NCBI GenBank assembly: GCA_938091655.1
Contig: CALKOA010000057.1
Span: 1-44,941, forward strand
Source: an uncultured Balneolaceae bacterium
GTDB taxonomy: Bacteria > Bacteroidota > Rhodothermia > Balneolales > Balneolaceae
Length of the DNA stretch: 44,941 nt
Direction of reading: 5' to 3'
In this document: positions 1-10,125 of the stretch, piece after piece
Layout: each line of letters starts with the position of its first letter
How positions within the stretch are numbered: position 1 is the first letter of the stretch
The notes under the pieces: generated by a model
Database searches by the model: none
What the model was told of the DNA's origin: nothing
Seen by the model: the letters and a program-made list of their open reading frames with translations, nothing else
Translations under genes and position numbers: made by a program

Positions 1-1217
1 AGAGGATCCTCATCTTTTTTATCTTCGTATGCAGGCAAAAGTATTTGTTGATTTAACTGCTCAGAGTTATAGTAATCGGAATGGTCACAGCTTATACCAC
101 CAATATGAATACGTTTATAACTATGTTCCCACTTATTAATAGGGAGTAGAATAAATTTTTCATTGATGGACCAAGCATCAGGTATGGTATTCATTAAGCT
201 ATTATCTATGATATACCATAATTCAGTATCGTTTTGTTGTTTTTGTTCGATCACTTTAAAGATAACTGCTCCACTTTCACCAACGGTGTATTTTCCGAAT
301 TCAGTATAAATGTCAGGTACTGAAACCTGTGCTTCTACACAGGTTTCTTTGATGTTTCGAACGATTTCATCTACAATGTATTCGTAATCATATTCGAATC
401 CCAAGCTGTTTCGAATAGGAAAGCCACCACCAATATTTAAGGCTTGGAGGGATGGGGCCAATTGCTTAATCTGGGTGTATAATTGCAGAGCTTTTTTGAA
501 CTCACCCCAGTAATATAAATTGTCATTGATCCCTGAATCCACAAAGAAATGGATCATATGAAGCTCAAGTAAGGGGTTTTGCTGTATTTTTTCCTTTACC
601 AGTTCCATTAATTCTCGTTTATTAATACCTAATCTAGATGTGTAATAAGCTGCTTGAGGTTCTTCATCAATGGTTATCCTAAGTCCGATTTTTATTGGCC
701 TATCTGGCATATGCATAGTAATTCGATCTAGTTCTTGTACACTATCCAATATGGTGATAGTATGCTCAAAGCCTTGGTTTTGTAAAAATCGAATTTTTTC
801 AATGTACTCTTCGGTCTTAATACCATTATGAACTATCGTGGTTTTTTTTGTTAACGCACCTTGTTCGTATAGTTTTAAAATCAGATCTATGTCAAATGAA
901 GAAGATGTTTCTAGCGAAACCTTTTCTTTAAGCGCCGTTTTAACCACATGACTAAAATGACAGCACTTGGTACAATAGCAGAATTCATACGAACCTTCAT
1001 AGGAATGCTTCTCAATAGCCTTATTAAATAGACTTCGAGCTTTTTGTATTTGTTCTCTAATTTTTGGTAAATAATTAATTCTAAATGGAGTTCCATAGGT
1101 ATCTATAATCTTCTTAAGGTCGATTCCATTAAAGTGAAGAGTTCCATCGTGGAGATCAAAACCTTCTTGGGGAAAGTAGTAGGTCTGTTCAATAAGTTCT
1201 TTGTAACTGTTTTTCAT
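1..1217 (-). CDS. speA: arginine decarboxylase-like, group IV PLP decarboxylase (3' end outside window)
   Basis: Open reading frame of 405 codons from an ATG at 1217 that runs off the left edge without a stop. The fold is the alanine-racemase-like PLP decarboxylase family (Orn/DAP/Arg decarboxylase group 2). The PLP lysine is probably Lys84 in CYCTKCCHF, a glycine-rich phosphate loop reads NIGGGFP near residue 245, and GISCDHSD near residue 380 looks like the conserved Cys-Asp active-site segment. The N-terminus resembles the proteins annotated as arginine decarboxylase in Bacteroidota, which are about 460 residues long, so roughly 55-60 residues are missing. The expected reaction is arginine to agmatine for polyamine synthesis. 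Diaminopimelate or carboxynorspermidine decarboxylase is less likely. The 276-nt spacer to the divergent barrel gene is AT-rich; it holds a TATAAT-like box at 1434-1439 but no convincing -35, and nothing else I recognise. Confidence 0.75.
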   Translation of the reverse strand, partial: MKNSYKELIEQTYYFPQEGFDLHDGTLHFNGIDLKKIIDTYGTPFRINYLPKIREQIQKARSLFNKAIEKHSYEGSYEFCYCTKCCHFSHVVKTALKEKVSLETSSSFDIDLILKLYEQGALTKKTTIVHNGIKTEEYIEKIRFLQNQGFEHTITILDSVQELDRITMHMPDRPIKIGLRITIDEEPQAAYYTSRLGINKRELMELVKEKIQQNPLLELHMIHFFVDSGINDNLYYWGEFKKALQLYTQIKQLAPSLQALNIGGGFPIRNSLGFEYDYEYIVDEIVRNIKETCVEAQVSVPDIYTEFGKYTVGESGAVIFKVIEQKQQNDTELWYIIDNSLMNTIPDAWSINEKFILLPINKWEHSYKRIHIGGISCDHSDYYNSEQLNQQILLPAYEDKKDEDP

Positions 1218-1493
1218 GTAGGCATTGAATTATTGTGAAATAAAATGAAAAGATTAAAATGAAAGCTTCAAAAAGAGATAAAAACGAGATAAGACTAATG
1301 AAAAAAGCCGATAAACAAGACTGCTTAATGGCTGTCAAAAAAACGACGATTAACCAACAAAATTAATCACATTTACATCCAAAAAGAATAGTTAGGTCAA
1401 TTTTTTTTACTATCTATTTTATGGCTTCTATGCTATAATAGAATCTTTAGCTGGTCATGAACAAGCTCAAATAATCAACACTAATTCATCGCA

Positions 1494-2864
1494 TTGCACC
1501 TGTTTCGTTCTGCAATTTTTTTCATCTGCGTAAGCCTGTTAGTCATAGGTTTTTCATCAATTGTGTATGCTCAAATCGCCCAAAATCCATACAAATTAAC
1601 CCGATTTGTACTGGTTGATGCAACCCTCAATCAATCAAAAGCTACGGATTATACACCTGGCTTAGGTCAGCAAAATAAGCCATCGGAAATAATGATGTTA
1701 ATACCCGATGTTATTATAGATACACTATTGAATGCACCCTATAACGATGAATGGATAAGTGAATTGGTGACAAATGTGTTAGTCGAAAAGCAGCGACCAC
1801 TAGCTTCCAATGAATGGCTTCAGATTGATCAACTCAAAGAAGACCATTCAAAAGAACAAATTGAATTATTTTTAAGCATACAAACTAGTGAAGCAGCAAG
1901 CCAATTGGATAAAAATTCGGGGACACCTATTTCTAAAAGTTCGGTCGAAGGTGTGTTAGGGGTAGTGCCCTTAGATGAAAATCGATGGATGTTAGTTGGT
2001 GATTTAGCGTTACGGATTCCTGAACTATGGAAGGTTAATCAGGCTCTGGATTTTCGATTCACTCGAACCGATATCGATTATACCTCAACTTCACTAAGCA
2101 TTCAGCAACCAATTCGCGAGCAATTTCTCATAGATGCTTTTGTCGAGCTTGAACAAAGAGACAGTGTATATCAACAAAGTATAGTTGGCTTAGGAGGACG
2201 TTGGATTGTAGATGCAGATCAAACGTATACTCTGAATTTGACTTGGGAGAATAGCAGCTCTACCCGTCAGCTACAAACCAATTTACATGCCTACCAAGGT
2301 ATTGCTTTGGAATTAGGGACTTATCAGCGTAGAAACATAGCTCAATGGAGCTTAGCTACACAATTAGACTTGCAATCAACCTATCAAAAAAGCACACAGA
2401 TAGGAAACAAATTTTCTGGAAATACGACTCAATGGCTTCATTCTATGCACTTTGAAACTACACTTGAATCACCAACAATAGGCGTAGGTTATGTGCGACT
2501 AACTCAAGTCTACGATCAGGTTTGGGCTGATGAATTACCTTGGACCTACGCTATTGTATTTGGTGGCGCCAAAAGCCTACCTGGTTTTTATGAGCGTCAA
2601 TTCGATGCACAATGGGCCTATCGATTCAAAACTAGTTATGTAATTCGTATGAACGACAGCGATTATTGGGAGTTTTTCACCGCAGGAGCCTATTTTCAAT
2701 TCTTTGAGCCCAATATGGATATACCAAATACCAATGAAACAGTGTGGTCGGCTGGGTTTAGCTATTCCTTTAGAACCGACTTTGGAAGAGTGCAGTTGGC
2801 ATTAGCTACTCCCTTATGGTCCCTATATAAAGGCTCGAAGTTGCACTTGAACGTAGCACGCTAA
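1494..2864 (+). CDS. outer-membrane beta-barrel, Omp85/BamA-like C-terminal barrel
   Basis: A 456-residue protein with a signal peptide (residues 1-27, ending VYAQ). The start is TTG at 1494: the in-frame stop TAA lies at 1482, and the first in-frame ATG would remove the signal sequence. From about residue 165 the protein alternates hydrophobic and polar residues as membrane beta-strands do. FGGAKSLPGF at 356-364 resembles the loop-6 (V/L)RGF region of Omp85 proteins, with Pro replacing Arg. The C-terminus (TDFGRVQLALATPLW, then a last strand ending LHLNVAR) follows the usual Omp85 ending, but lacks the terminal aromatic residue. No POTRA domain is obvious in the first 160 residues. The family call is from motif resemblance only. 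It stands alone between the divergent decarboxylase and the metH operon. Confidence 0.55.
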   Translation: MHLFRSAIFFICVSLLVIGFSSIVYAQIAQNPYKLTRFVLVDATLNQSKATDYTPGLGQQNKPSEIMMLIPDVIIDTLLNAPYNDEWISELVTNVLVEKQRPLASNEWLQIDQLKEDHSKEQIELFLSIQTSEAASQLDKNSGTPISKSSVEGVLGVVPLDENRWMLVGDLALRIPELWKVNQALDFRFTRTDIDYTSTSLSIQQPIREQFLIDAFVELEQRDSVYQQSIVGLGGRWIVDADQTYTLNLTWENSSSTRQLQTNLHAYQGIALELGTYQRRNIAQWSLATQLDLQSTYQKSTQIGNKFSGNTTQWLHSMHFETTLESPTIGVGYVRLTQVYDQVWADELPWTYAIVFGGAKSLPGFYERQFDAQWAYRFKTSYVIRMNDSDYWEFFTAGAYFQFFEPNMDIPNTNETVWSAGFSYSFRTDFGRVQLALATPLWSLYKGSKLHLNVAR

Positions 2865-2892
2865 TGCTTGGGCATTGTACAAATGTAATGTG

Positions 2893-2900
2893 TATTTTTG
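2893..2900 (+). promoter_or_regulatory. TAnnTTTG-type -7 element upstream of metH
   Basis: TATTTTTG at 2893-2900 matches the -7 element (TAnnTTTG) known for Bacteroidota primary sigma factor promoters and lies 19 nt before the metH start codon. TTG at 2875-2877 (15-nt spacing) or 2868-2870 (22 nt) is only a fair -33 element, because neither has the usual spacing of 19-20 nt. A short AATGC/GCATT hairpin overlaps it. No cobalamin or SAM riboswitch fits in the 55-nt spacer. Confidence 0.35.
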
Positions 2901-2919
2901 TGCATTAATTTAAGGGTAA

Positions 2920-3912
2920 ATGATTCAACAAGATTTAGAAAAGCGGATATTGATTCTAGATGGTGCAATGGGAACCATGATTCAGCAGCACCAACTTGGA
3001 GAGGCGGATTTTCGAGGGGATCGGTTTATCGACCATCATGTTGACCTAAAAGGCAACAACGACCTTTTATCTCTGACTCGGCCAGAAATCATAAAGAATA
3101 TCCACCTAGCCTACTTGGATGCAGGAGCCGATATTTTAGAGACCAACACGTTTTCTAGTACCTCCATTGCACAAGCAGACTATGAGTTGAGTGACTATGC
3201 ATACGAGTTGAATAAAGTGAGTGCTCAATTAGCTAGGCAGGCTATAAAAGAGTTTGCATCCGAACAGCCTAAATATGTAGCAGGAGCCTTGGGCCCTACC
3301 AATCGCACCGCATCCATTTCACCCGACGTAACACGGCCTGGGTACAGGGCTGTACATTTTGACGAACTAGCGCAGGCATATAAAGAGCAAGCAAGCGGGT
3401 TAATGGATGGGGGAGCCGATCTACTACTAATTGAAACCATCTTTGATACTTTGAATGCCAAAGCTGCCATATTTGGATTGTTGGAACTATTTGACGAACG
3501 CAATCAACAGCTACCAATCATGATTTCAGGTACCATTACCGATGCAAGTGGGAGAACCCTGTCTGGGCAAACCGTTGAAGCCTTTTTCATATCGGTTTCC
3601 CATGCGCCAATACTTAGTGTTGGATTAAATTGTGCCTTAGGAGCGTCTCAGCTTAAGAATTATGTTCGAGTTTTGGCCAATAATGCGCCACATTTTATCA
3701 GTGCCTATCCAAATGCAGGATTACCTAATGAATTTGGTGAGTATGACCAAAGTCCAGAGGAAATGGCGACAGAATTACGCCCATTTTTGCAAGAGAATAT
3801 GATCAATATTATTGGGGGATGTTGTGGCACTACACCAGAGCATATAAAACAGATAGCGACACTTGCCAGTGAATATGAGCCAAGGGTACGCACTGTAAAG
3901 GAGGAGCAATGA
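2920..3912 (+). CDS. metH: methionine synthase, homocysteine-binding module (split MetH, N-terminal part)
   Basis: A 330-residue protein equal to the first domain of cobalamin-dependent methionine synthase, the homocysteine S-methyltransferase TIM barrel. It opens with [12 protein letters not shown], and the three zinc-binding cysteines are present: Cys238 in GLNCALG and Cys301/Cys302 in GGCCGT. It activates homocysteine thiolate for methyl transfer from methylcobalamin. In E. coli this is part of one chain of about 1,230 residues. Here it is a separate protein whose stop overlaps the next start by 4 nt (ATGA), so the two parts are probably translated together. It lacks folate and B12 domains, so on its own it should not complete the cycle. 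Confidence 0.93.
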   Translation: MIQQDLEKRILILDGAMGTMIQQHQLGEADFRGDRFIDHHVDLKGNNDLLSLTRPEIIKNIHLAYLDAGADILETNTFSSTSIAQADYELSDYAYELNKVSAQLARQAIKEFASEQPKYVAGALGPTNRTASISPDVTRPGYRAVHFDELAQAYKEQASGLMDGGADLLLIETIFDTLNAKAAIFGLLELFDERNQQLPIMISGTITDASGRTLSGQTVEAFFISVSHAPILSVGLNCALGASQLKNYVRVLANNAPHFISAYPNAGLPNEFGEYDQSPEEMATELRPFLQENMINIIGGCCGTTPEHIKQIATLASEYEPRVRTVKEEQ

Positions 3913-6653
3913 AACCCTCACCCTTACGGTTAAGTGGTTTAGAACCTTTTATTGTAGGCCCTAACACCAACTTCATTAACGTAGGCGAACGTACCAATGT
4001 AACGGGCTCTAAACGATTTTTACGACTCATTAAAGAAGGTTTGTACGAGCAGGCACTAGATGTTGCTCGTGACCAAGTAGAAGGGGGTGCTCAGATACTC
4101 GATGTGAATATGGACGAAGGGCTTTTAGATAGCGCTCAGGAAATGGCACACTTCCTAAACCTTATTGCTTCTGAGCCTGACATTGCTCGAATACCTATAA
4201 TGGTAGATTCCTCAAAATGGGATGTAATTCTAGCAGGATTGAAAACCCTGCAGGGAAAGGGGGTGGTTAATTCCATTTCTTTAAAGGATGGAGAACAGAT
4301 TTTTATCGAGCGAGCACGAATTATTCAAAAATTTGGTGCTGCTGTCATCGCCATGGCCTTTGACGAAAATGGTCAAGCGGATACATTGGAGCGGAGAATT
4401 GAAATTTGTGAGCGTTCTTATCGCATATTAGTAGAAGACCTAGGATATGATGCATCGGACGTCATTTTAGATCCTAACATATTTCCAGTAGCAACTGGGA
4501 TGGATGAACACCGTAACAATGCAGTGGATTTTTTCTTGACAGCTAAATGGATTAGAGAGCATTTACCCGGTGCGCATATTATTGGTGGGGTAAGCAATGT
4601 CTCCTTTTCTTTTCGCGGAAATAACAAAGTGCGAGAAGCCATTCATGCGGCCTTCTTATACCATGCTATTCAACACGGTATGGATATGGGCATTGTTAAT
4701 CCGACTCAATTAGAAGTGTATAACGAAATACCTGAAGAACTACTCACATGTGTTGAGGATGTGCTTTGGAATAAGCGTGAGGATGCAACTGAGCGACTTT
4801 TAGATTTAGCCGATTCGTATAAGAATGACGGACAAATTAAAGAAAAAGTTCAACTAGCTTGGAGAGAACAGGGAGTGAGCAAGCGATTAGAGCATGCCTT
4901 GATCAAAGGAGTAACCGAGTTCATTATCGATGATGTAGAAGAAGCTCGACTCCATTACTCTTCGCCCCTGGAGGTTATAGAGGGTCCTTTAATGGATGGA
5001 ATGAATGTAGTTGGAGACCTATTTGGCGAAGGAAAAATGTTTTTACCACAAGTGGTTAAAAGTGCAAGGGTTATGAAACAAGCAGTTTCCCACTTAACTC
5101 CTTATTTAGAAGCTGAAAAAGAACTTCTTAAACAAGATACGTCACGTACCAAAGTGTTACTCGCTACGGTAAAGGGGGATGTTCATGATATTGGAAAAAA
5201 TATTGTAGGAGTGGTACTTGCCTGTAATAACTACGAGGTAATTGATCTCGGGGTTATGGTACCCACGCACAAGATTATTGAAGCTGCTGTTGAGCATAAA
5301 GTGGCAATGATTGGATTAAGCGGCTTAATTACCCCATCCCTCGATGAAATGGTCGATGTTGCTCAGGAAATGAAGAAAGCTGGCCTTAGCATACCGCTTT
5401 TAATTGGTGGTGCAACTACTTCCAAACTACACACCGCAGTTAAAATTGAACCAGCATACGAACATGGGGTTATCCATGTTTTAGATGCATCCCGAGCTGT
5501 GACCGTTAGTAATGATCTCTTAAGTGTTGAACATGGCCCTGTTTATTTAGCCAAGATTAAAGCCGAATATGAGCAAATGAGGGTGCAATACGCGGGAAGA
5601 ACCCAAAAGAAAGAATATATTGATTTGGATCAAGCTAGGGCCAATAAATGGACGACAGATTGGGCAAATTATGAACCTAGAAAACCAAAGATACAAGGTA
5701 CTCATCAACTAGAAATAGAAAACATAGACGAGTTAATCCCTTTTATTGATTGGACTCCATTTTTTAAGACCTGGATGCTAACTGGAAAATACCCCGCCAT
5801 TTTGCAGGATCATGTCGTTGGGGAGCAGGCTAGAGAATTGTGGAAGGATGCTCAGGCGATGTTAGATCGAATGCGTAGCGATTGTCCGCAGACTGCGAAA
5901 GGAATATTTGGTATATATCCTGCACTTAGCACTCACGAATCAGTCGAATTATATCCTGCTTATAGTGAACAGGAACTCACTCTAGGAAAGGTTGAACCTA
6001 TCCAACGATTTGAGTTTCTTCGACAGCAAGCCAAAAAGCGAAGTGGACAACCCAACATTTCATTAGCCGATTTTATTGGTCCAAAAGATCAGAATAAAGT
6101 GGATTATATAGGGTTGTTTGCGGTCACAGCAGGTTTGAATATTTCTGCTTTAATCGATGAATTTGAAGCTAATTCGGATGACTACTCAATTATACTTGTA
6201 AAAGCGTTAGCCGATCGTTTAGCGGAGGCATTTGCGGAGTATTTACACTATAAAGTACGAACAGAATACTGGGCTTACAGTCATGAAGTGGTTGACAACG
6301 AAGCGCTTATTGCCGAACAGTACGAGGGTATTCGCCCTGCACCAGGATACCCAGCATGTCCTGATCATACCGAAAAATGGAAACTCTTTTCATTGCTCGG
6401 GGTACCAGAAAGAATTGGGATTAGTCTTACGGAATCTCTGGCTATGTTACCAGCGAGTTCGGTAAGTGGTTTTTATATTTCCCATCCCGATTCTAGATAC
6501 TTTGCCCTTGGTAACATTCAACAGGATCAGGTGCTTGATTATAGTGCACGTAAAGATATGTCTGTCGAGGAAACTGAAACTTGGCTTCGTTCGCATCTTA
6601 ACTATGAACCCAAGATGACCCTTAATAAGGAATCTAATAAACAGCCTGCCTAA
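3909..6653 (+). CDS. metH: methionine synthase, folate/cobalamin/activation modules (split MetH, C-terminal part)
   Basis: A 914-residue protein with the remaining MetH modules in order. The pterin-binding TIM barrel (about 15-300) contains [14 protein letters not shown]. The B12 cap helices (about 320-410) and Rossmann B12 domain (about 412-550) carry DVHDIG at 424-429, with His426 as the lower cobalt ligand. The C-terminal SAM-dependent reactivation domain (about 590-900) has [15 protein letters not shown] at 809-823. It transfers the methyl group from 5-methyltetrahydrofolate to cobalamin and on to the homocysteine held by the upstream module. The start is ATG at 3909, preceded by a good Shine-Dalgarno (AAGGAGGAG), which is rare in this window. 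metF follows after 2 nt, so the operon supplies its own methylfolate. Confidence 0.95.
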   Translation: MKPSPLRLSGLEPFIVGPNTNFINVGERTNVTGSKRFLRLIKEGLYEQALDVARDQVEGGAQILDVNMDEGLLDSAQEMAHFLNLIASEPDIARIPIMVDSSKWDVILAGLKTLQGKGVVNSISLKDGEQIFIERARIIQKFGAAVIAMAFDENGQADTLERRIEICERSYRILVEDLGYDASDVILDPNIFPVATGMDEHRNNAVDFFLTAKWIREHLPGAHIIGGVSNVSFSFRGNNKVREAIHAAFLYHAIQHGMDMGIVNPTQLEVYNEIPEELLTCVEDVLWNKREDATERLLDLADSYKNDGQIKEKVQLAWREQGVSKRLEHALIKGVTEFIIDDVEEARLHYSSPLEVIEGPLMDGMNVVGDLFGEGKMFLPQVVKSARVMKQAVSHLTPYLEAEKELLKQDTSRTKVLLATVKGDVHDIGKNIVGVVLACNNYEVIDLGVMVPTHKIIEAAVEHKVAMIGLSGLITPSLDEMVDVAQEMKKAGLSIPLLIGGATTSKLHTAVKIEPAYEHGVIHVLDASRAVTVSNDLLSVEHGPVYLAKIKAEYEQMRVQYAGRTQKKEYIDLDQARANKWTTDWANYEPRKPKIQGTHQLEIENIDELIPFIDWTPFFKTWMLTGKYPAILQDHVVGEQARELWKDAQAMLDRMRSDCPQTAKGIFGIYPALSTHESVELYPAYSEQELTLGKVEPIQRFEFLRQQAKKRSGQPNISLADFIGPKDQNKVDYIGLFAVTAGLNISALIDEFEANSDDYSIILVKALADRLAEAFAEYLHYKVRTEYWAYSHEVVDNEALIAEQYEGIRPAPGYPACPDHTEKWKLFSLLGVPERIGISLTESLAMLPASSVSGFYISHPDSRYFALGNIQQDQVLDYSARKDMSVEETETWLRSHLNYEPKMTLNKESNKQPA

Positions 6654-6655
6654 CC

Positions 6656-7612
6656 ATGAAAGTAACGCAATACTTTGAAAACGCTGGTGATTCAACCCTA
6701 TTTAGCTTTGAGGTTTTACCTCCTCTAAAAGGACAACATATACAAACTCTTTTCGATCATATAGATCCCCTAATGGAGTTTAATCCGCCTTTTATAGACG
6801 TAACCTATCACCGTGAAGAGTTTGAATATAAAAAACTTCCCAACGGACTCATGGAACGAAAAACGGTACGTAAACGACCGGGAACAGTGGGTATTTGTGC
6901 GGCACTCCAAAACAAATATAAAATAGATGCAGTACCCCATATAATTTGCGGTGGGTTTACAAAAGAAGAGACAGAAAATGCGTTGATCGATCTAAATTTT
7001 TTAGGCATTGATAATATCATGGTGCTTCAGGGTGATGCACGTAAACCAGATCGAGACTTTAAGCCAGAGATAGGTGGACATGCATACGCTTCCGAGTTAT
7101 TAGAACAGGTGGTAAATTTAAATCGGGGTATATTTCTGGATGATGAACTCGAGCAAGCCCATCACTCAGATTTTTGTATTGGGGTATCTGGTTATCCAGA
7201 GAAGCATATGGCGGCTCCCAACTTAGAATTGGATATGAAGTATTTGAAACAAAAAGTGGAAAAGGGGGCCGACTATATCGTAACCCAGATGTTTTTTGAT
7301 AATCAAAAATACATTGACTTTGTTACTAAATGCCGAGAAATGGACATAAAAATACCTATCGTACCAGGTTTAAAACCCATAACATCACTACGACAGCTTA
7401 CGATCTTACCACAGATATTTCATATCGATTTACCGTATGATTTAACCAATGCACTAGAAAAGGCTAAAAATAACGATCAGGCAAAAGAAATTGGGATTGA
7501 ATGGGCTATACAGCAATCAAAGGAGCTCATTGAATTTGGTGTTCCCACCTTACATTATTATTCAATGGGTAAGAGTGAGTCGGTTTTTAAAGTAGCTCAA
7601 GAGGTATTTTAG
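6656..7612 (+). CDS. metF: methylenetetrahydrofolate reductase
   Basis: A 318-residue FAD-dependent TIM-barrel protein that reduces 5,10-methylenetetrahydrofolate to 5-methyltetrahydrofolate, the methyl donor for the adjacent MetH. Visible features are the N-terminal FSFEVLPP, IDVTYHREE, the FAD-site region NIMVLQGDARKPD, and VTQMFFDNQKYIDFVTKCR. The length is close to the bacterial MetF norm (about 290-320). There is no C-terminal regulatory domain like that of eukaryotic enzymes. It starts 2 nt after the metH stop and ends the operon. No terminator is visible before the next promoter-like motif. Confidence 0.94.
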   Translation: MKVTQYFENAGDSTLFSFEVLPPLKGQHIQTLFDHIDPLMEFNPPFIDVTYHREEFEYKKLPNGLMERKTVRKRPGTVGICAALQNKYKIDAVPHIICGGFTKEETENALIDLNFLGIDNIMVLQGDARKPDRDFKPEIGGHAYASELLEQVVNLNRGIFLDDELEQAHHSDFCIGVSGYPEKHMAAPNLELDMKYLKQKVEKGADYIVTQMFFDNQKYIDFVTKCREMDIKIPIVPGLKPITSLRQLTILPQIFHIDLPYDLTNALEKAKNNDQAKEIGIEWAIQQSKELIEFGVPTLHYYSMGKSESVFKVAQEVF

Positions 7613-7630
7613 TTCGACCTTAAATAATGC

Positions 7631-7638
7631 TATCTTTG
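7631..7638 (+). promoter_or_regulatory. TAnnTTTG-type -7 element upstream of the DUF151 gene
   Basis: TATCTTTG (followed by CA) at 7631-7638 is an exact TAnnTTTG match in the 117-nt spacer. The region 20 nt upstream reads TTTT rather than TTTG, so the -33 element is imperfect. It would start a transcript with a leader of about 85 nt and suggests that the 7730 gene begins a new transcription unit. Confidence 0.4.
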
Positions 7639-7729
7639 CAGCTCATGCATAATGGAGTAACGTTTACTTAAAATGCAGTTCTAATGCGAAACGGTTATCG
7701 CAAAAGCACACACTTTATTCGCTGAATTT

Positions 7730-8308
7730 ATGGTCGAAATGGAAATTTTTGGACTTACCACGAGTACTAGGACAGCCTCTGCGTATGCTCTCATTTTAAT
7801 TGAAGTAGGTGGAAATCGGCGACTACCCATCATTATTGGGGCCTATGAAGCGCAAGCAATCGCATTGGAAATGGAGCAAATAAAACCACCTAGACCGATG
7901 ACACATGACTTGACTATGCAAATAATTACTGATTTAGGTGGTCAAATTGAACATGTAGTAGTTCATCATTTAAAGGAAGGAACTTATTATGCCAATATTT
8001 CCATTAAAGATCCAATTTCCCACCACGAAATCGATGCTCGACCTAGTGATGCTATTGCTCTAGCGGTTCGTTTTTCTTGTCCTATTTATGTTGATGAGCT
8101 TGTGTTGGAAGAAGCAGGGGTAGAGCACGAAGATAACCCCACCAAGGAGGGGCACACGAACCCGACAAAAAAATCGAGTAAGCATATAACTGAAGAAGAG
8201 AAAAACCCATTTGAATTGCTTCATGAACAATTGCAGATAGCGATAGAAACTGAAAATTATGAAAAAGCGGCCAGTTTAAGAGATCAAATACAACGACTAA
8301 AAGGTTAA
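7730..8308 (+). CDS. DUF151 bifunctional nuclease domain protein with C-terminal UVR motif
   Basis: A 192-residue protein. Residues 1-130 form a DUF151 (bifunctional nuclease, BFN) domain, including LPIIIGAYEAQAIA and the conserved IDARPSDAIALAVR. A charged linker (about 130-155) leads to a UvrB/UvrC-type helical hairpin (about 158-190, NPFELL then YEKAASLRDQI). DUF151 proteins have been reported to have RNase/DNase activity. The UVR motif usually mediates protein contacts, as between UvrB and UvrC. This domain pair is common in FCB bacteria, but its cellular role is not established. The start is ATG at 7730, and bshC follows after 7 nt. Confidence 0.85.
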   Translation: MVEMEIFGLTTSTRTASAYALILIEVGGNRRLPIIIGAYEAQAIALEMEQIKPPRPMTHDLTMQIITDLGGQIEHVVVHHLKEGTYYANISIKDPISHHEIDARPSDAIALAVRFSCPIYVDELVLEEAGVEHEDNPTKEGHTNPTKKSSKHITEEEKNPFELLHEQLQIAIETENYEKAASLRDQIQRLKG

Positions 8309-8315
8309 GAATATC

Positions 8316-10091
8316 GTGAAATTTAGTCCAATTCCTCTTTCTGACTTACATCCTGATTCTTTTTTATCAAACTACACAAAAGGGGACTCTTCATTAGAAG
8401 ATTTTTATAGATTTTATCCATTATCCAGCAATAGGTTAAAAGATATATCTAACAAAAAAATTAACTCTTTACATTCGACGTTTGCTAGCTCTAGAGCAGA
8501 AATAGTCGAGGCGCTGAAAGACTTACATCAATTCTTAGGTATCGATGAATCACAGGCAAGTCTCCGAACTAAATTATTACAAAAAGATTGTTATTGTGTA
8601 GTCACAGGTCAGCAACTTTCATGGTATGGTGGTCCACTTTATACCTATTTCAAGCTTATGAGTGCCATACAATGGAGTACTCGTTTATCGAAAGAACTAG
8701 GTAAAACTATTATACCGGTATTCTGGCTGGCTGATGAGGATCATGATTATGCTGAAATTAATCAAATTAATTGGTATCAATCCTCTAATGATTCGGGCTA
8801 TTTTGAGCATGAATCGTTCGTTCGTCAATTCCATGCGGATGTTAAACAGGAGTTGTTGAAACTACAGGTTGGAATGCCCGTTAGTCAGATTAAAGGGGAT
8901 AGCCCTCTCGTTACAGATGATTTCTTTGATTGGTTAAGCAACCATTATTTTAATGAGCAAGCAACAACCGATAAAGAAGAAGAACAATTAGAACACAAAA
9001 ACGTCAAGTCAAGTGCCCAATTCAGGAAAAATACATGGGTCGAATCCTTTTTACAAGATGCCAAAGGGGCTTATTCTGAGGATAGGACTCACTCGCAAAA
9101 CTTCTCTCAGTGGATTACTCATGTATTTGACGGATACGATTTTTTAATTGCTGGCAGTAATCACGGTAGCATTAAAAAGCTCTTAGGTCCAGTAATACAG
9201 AAAGCGGTAACCAATGATGATTCGATTACGGAATTGCTAAAAAAGCAAACCGCACGTGTAATTGAAAAGATAGGGCAGAGTCAGGTAACTGTAATGGATA
9301 GTCAATGGTTTGTATTCAATAAGGAGGCTAAGCGAGTTAAATTATATCGAGATTCAACTAATACGTATTCCTTTCAGCAAAATGGCACATCAAAAACAAT
9401 GACTCTGGATGAGCTCAAACAGCTGACTCAGCTGCATCCGGAAAAGTTTTCGCCTAATGTATTTTTACGACCTATCCTTCAGGATAATTTACTCCCTGTC
9501 ATTGCCTATGTGGGTGGTCCAGCAGAAATTGCATATCATGGTCAAATGAAATCGATGTATGAGTTCTTTGGCATGGATATGCCCATCCTTATACCTCGTT
9601 TTTCTGCAACCATACGCGAGAAAAAAGTTCACCGATTAATGGAAAAATTTCCATTTTCCTTGTCTAGCTATCAAGCCAGCTATTCTTCACTCAAGCATAG
9701 TTGGTTGGCTAGTTTACCCGAGCAGTTTCCGGATGCCAAAATCGATGAGTTAGAACGTAATATGCTTCAACATTACCATTCTCAGGCTCGTGATATTCTC
9801 TCATTTGATCCAACCTTGGAAGGCTCAATAGGAAAATCTGAAAATGACATTCATAAGGCCATTCAATCGCTTAAGAAAAAAGCTAAACAGGCTCATGAAT
9901 CTAAATTTGAGCGAGAATTAGGACAATTACATTTTCTTAAGTCCTATTTATTTCCAAATGGACCTATGGAGCGCGTGCTACATCCAACTTATTTCATGCT
10001 CCATTATGGAAAGAATTTTTGGCAGGATCTATTGCGTGAATTGTTGGATTATGAGACAGACATCTCCCAACATTATATGATCGACCTTTAA
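8316..10091 (+). CDS. bshC: BshC, putative cysteine-adding enzyme of bacillithiol biosynthesis
   Basis: A 591-residue protein starting at GTG 8316. It matches the BshC family: CVVTGQQLSWYGGPLYTYFK near residue 92-111, then PVFWLADEDHDYAEIN, and later FLRPILQDNLLPVIAYVGGPAEIAYHGQ. The family has a Rossmann-like nucleotide-binding core and a C-terminal coiled coil, seen here from about 510 to 550 as lysine-rich helices. It is thought to add cysteine to glucosamine-malate in making the low-molecular-weight thiol bacillithiol. It is somewhat longer than the common size of about 540 residues, with extra acidic sequence near 220-260. bshA and bshB are not in this window. Confidence 0.9.
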   Translation: MKFSPIPLSDLHPDSFLSNYTKGDSSLEDFYRFYPLSSNRLKDISNKKINSLHSTFASSRAEIVEALKDLHQFLGIDESQASLRTKLLQKDCYCVVTGQQLSWYGGPLYTYFKLMSAIQWSTRLSKELGKTIIPVFWLADEDHDYAEINQINWYQSSNDSGYFEHESFVRQFHADVKQELLKLQVGMPVSQIKGDSPLVTDDFFDWLSNHYFNEQATTDKEEEQLEHKNVKSSAQFRKNTWVESFLQDAKGAYSEDRTHSQNFSQWITHVFDGYDFLIAGSNHGSIKKLLGPVIQKAVTNDDSITELLKKQTARVIEKIGQSQVTVMDSQWFVFNKEAKRVKLYRDSTNTYSFQQNGTSKTMTLDELKQLTQLHPEKFSPNVFLRPILQDNLLPVIAYVGGPAEIAYHGQMKSMYEFFGMDMPILIPRFSATIREKKVHRLMEKFPFSLSSYQASYSSLKHSWLASLPEQFPDAKIDELERNMLQHYHSQARDILSFDPTLEGSIGKSENDIHKAIQSLKKKAKQAHESKFERELGQLHFLKSYLFPNGPMERVLHPTYFMLHYGKNFWQDLLRELLDYETDISQHYMIDL

Positions 10092-10125
10092 TTCAGTCTC
10101 TGAGTATAATTAGTACATATTGGGT

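Noticed and set aside
1295-1350. AGCC/GGCT pair with a T run on the minus strand upstream of the decarboxylase gene
   Set aside because: Only a 4-bp stem with a 20-nt loop, so too weak to call an attenuator.
1434-1439. TATAAT box before the outer-membrane barrel gene
   Set aside because: Matches a sigma-70 -10 element, but no -35 at the right distance and AT-rich DNA gives such matches often.
2865-2919. Riboswitch (cobalamin or SAM) before metH
   Set aside because: The spacer is only 55 nt and is mostly promoter-like; no conserved core fits.
3225-3503. Antisense reading frames inside metH, trpD, dxr and other genes
   Set aside because: They are shadows of strongly conserved coding sequence with no family resemblance of their own.
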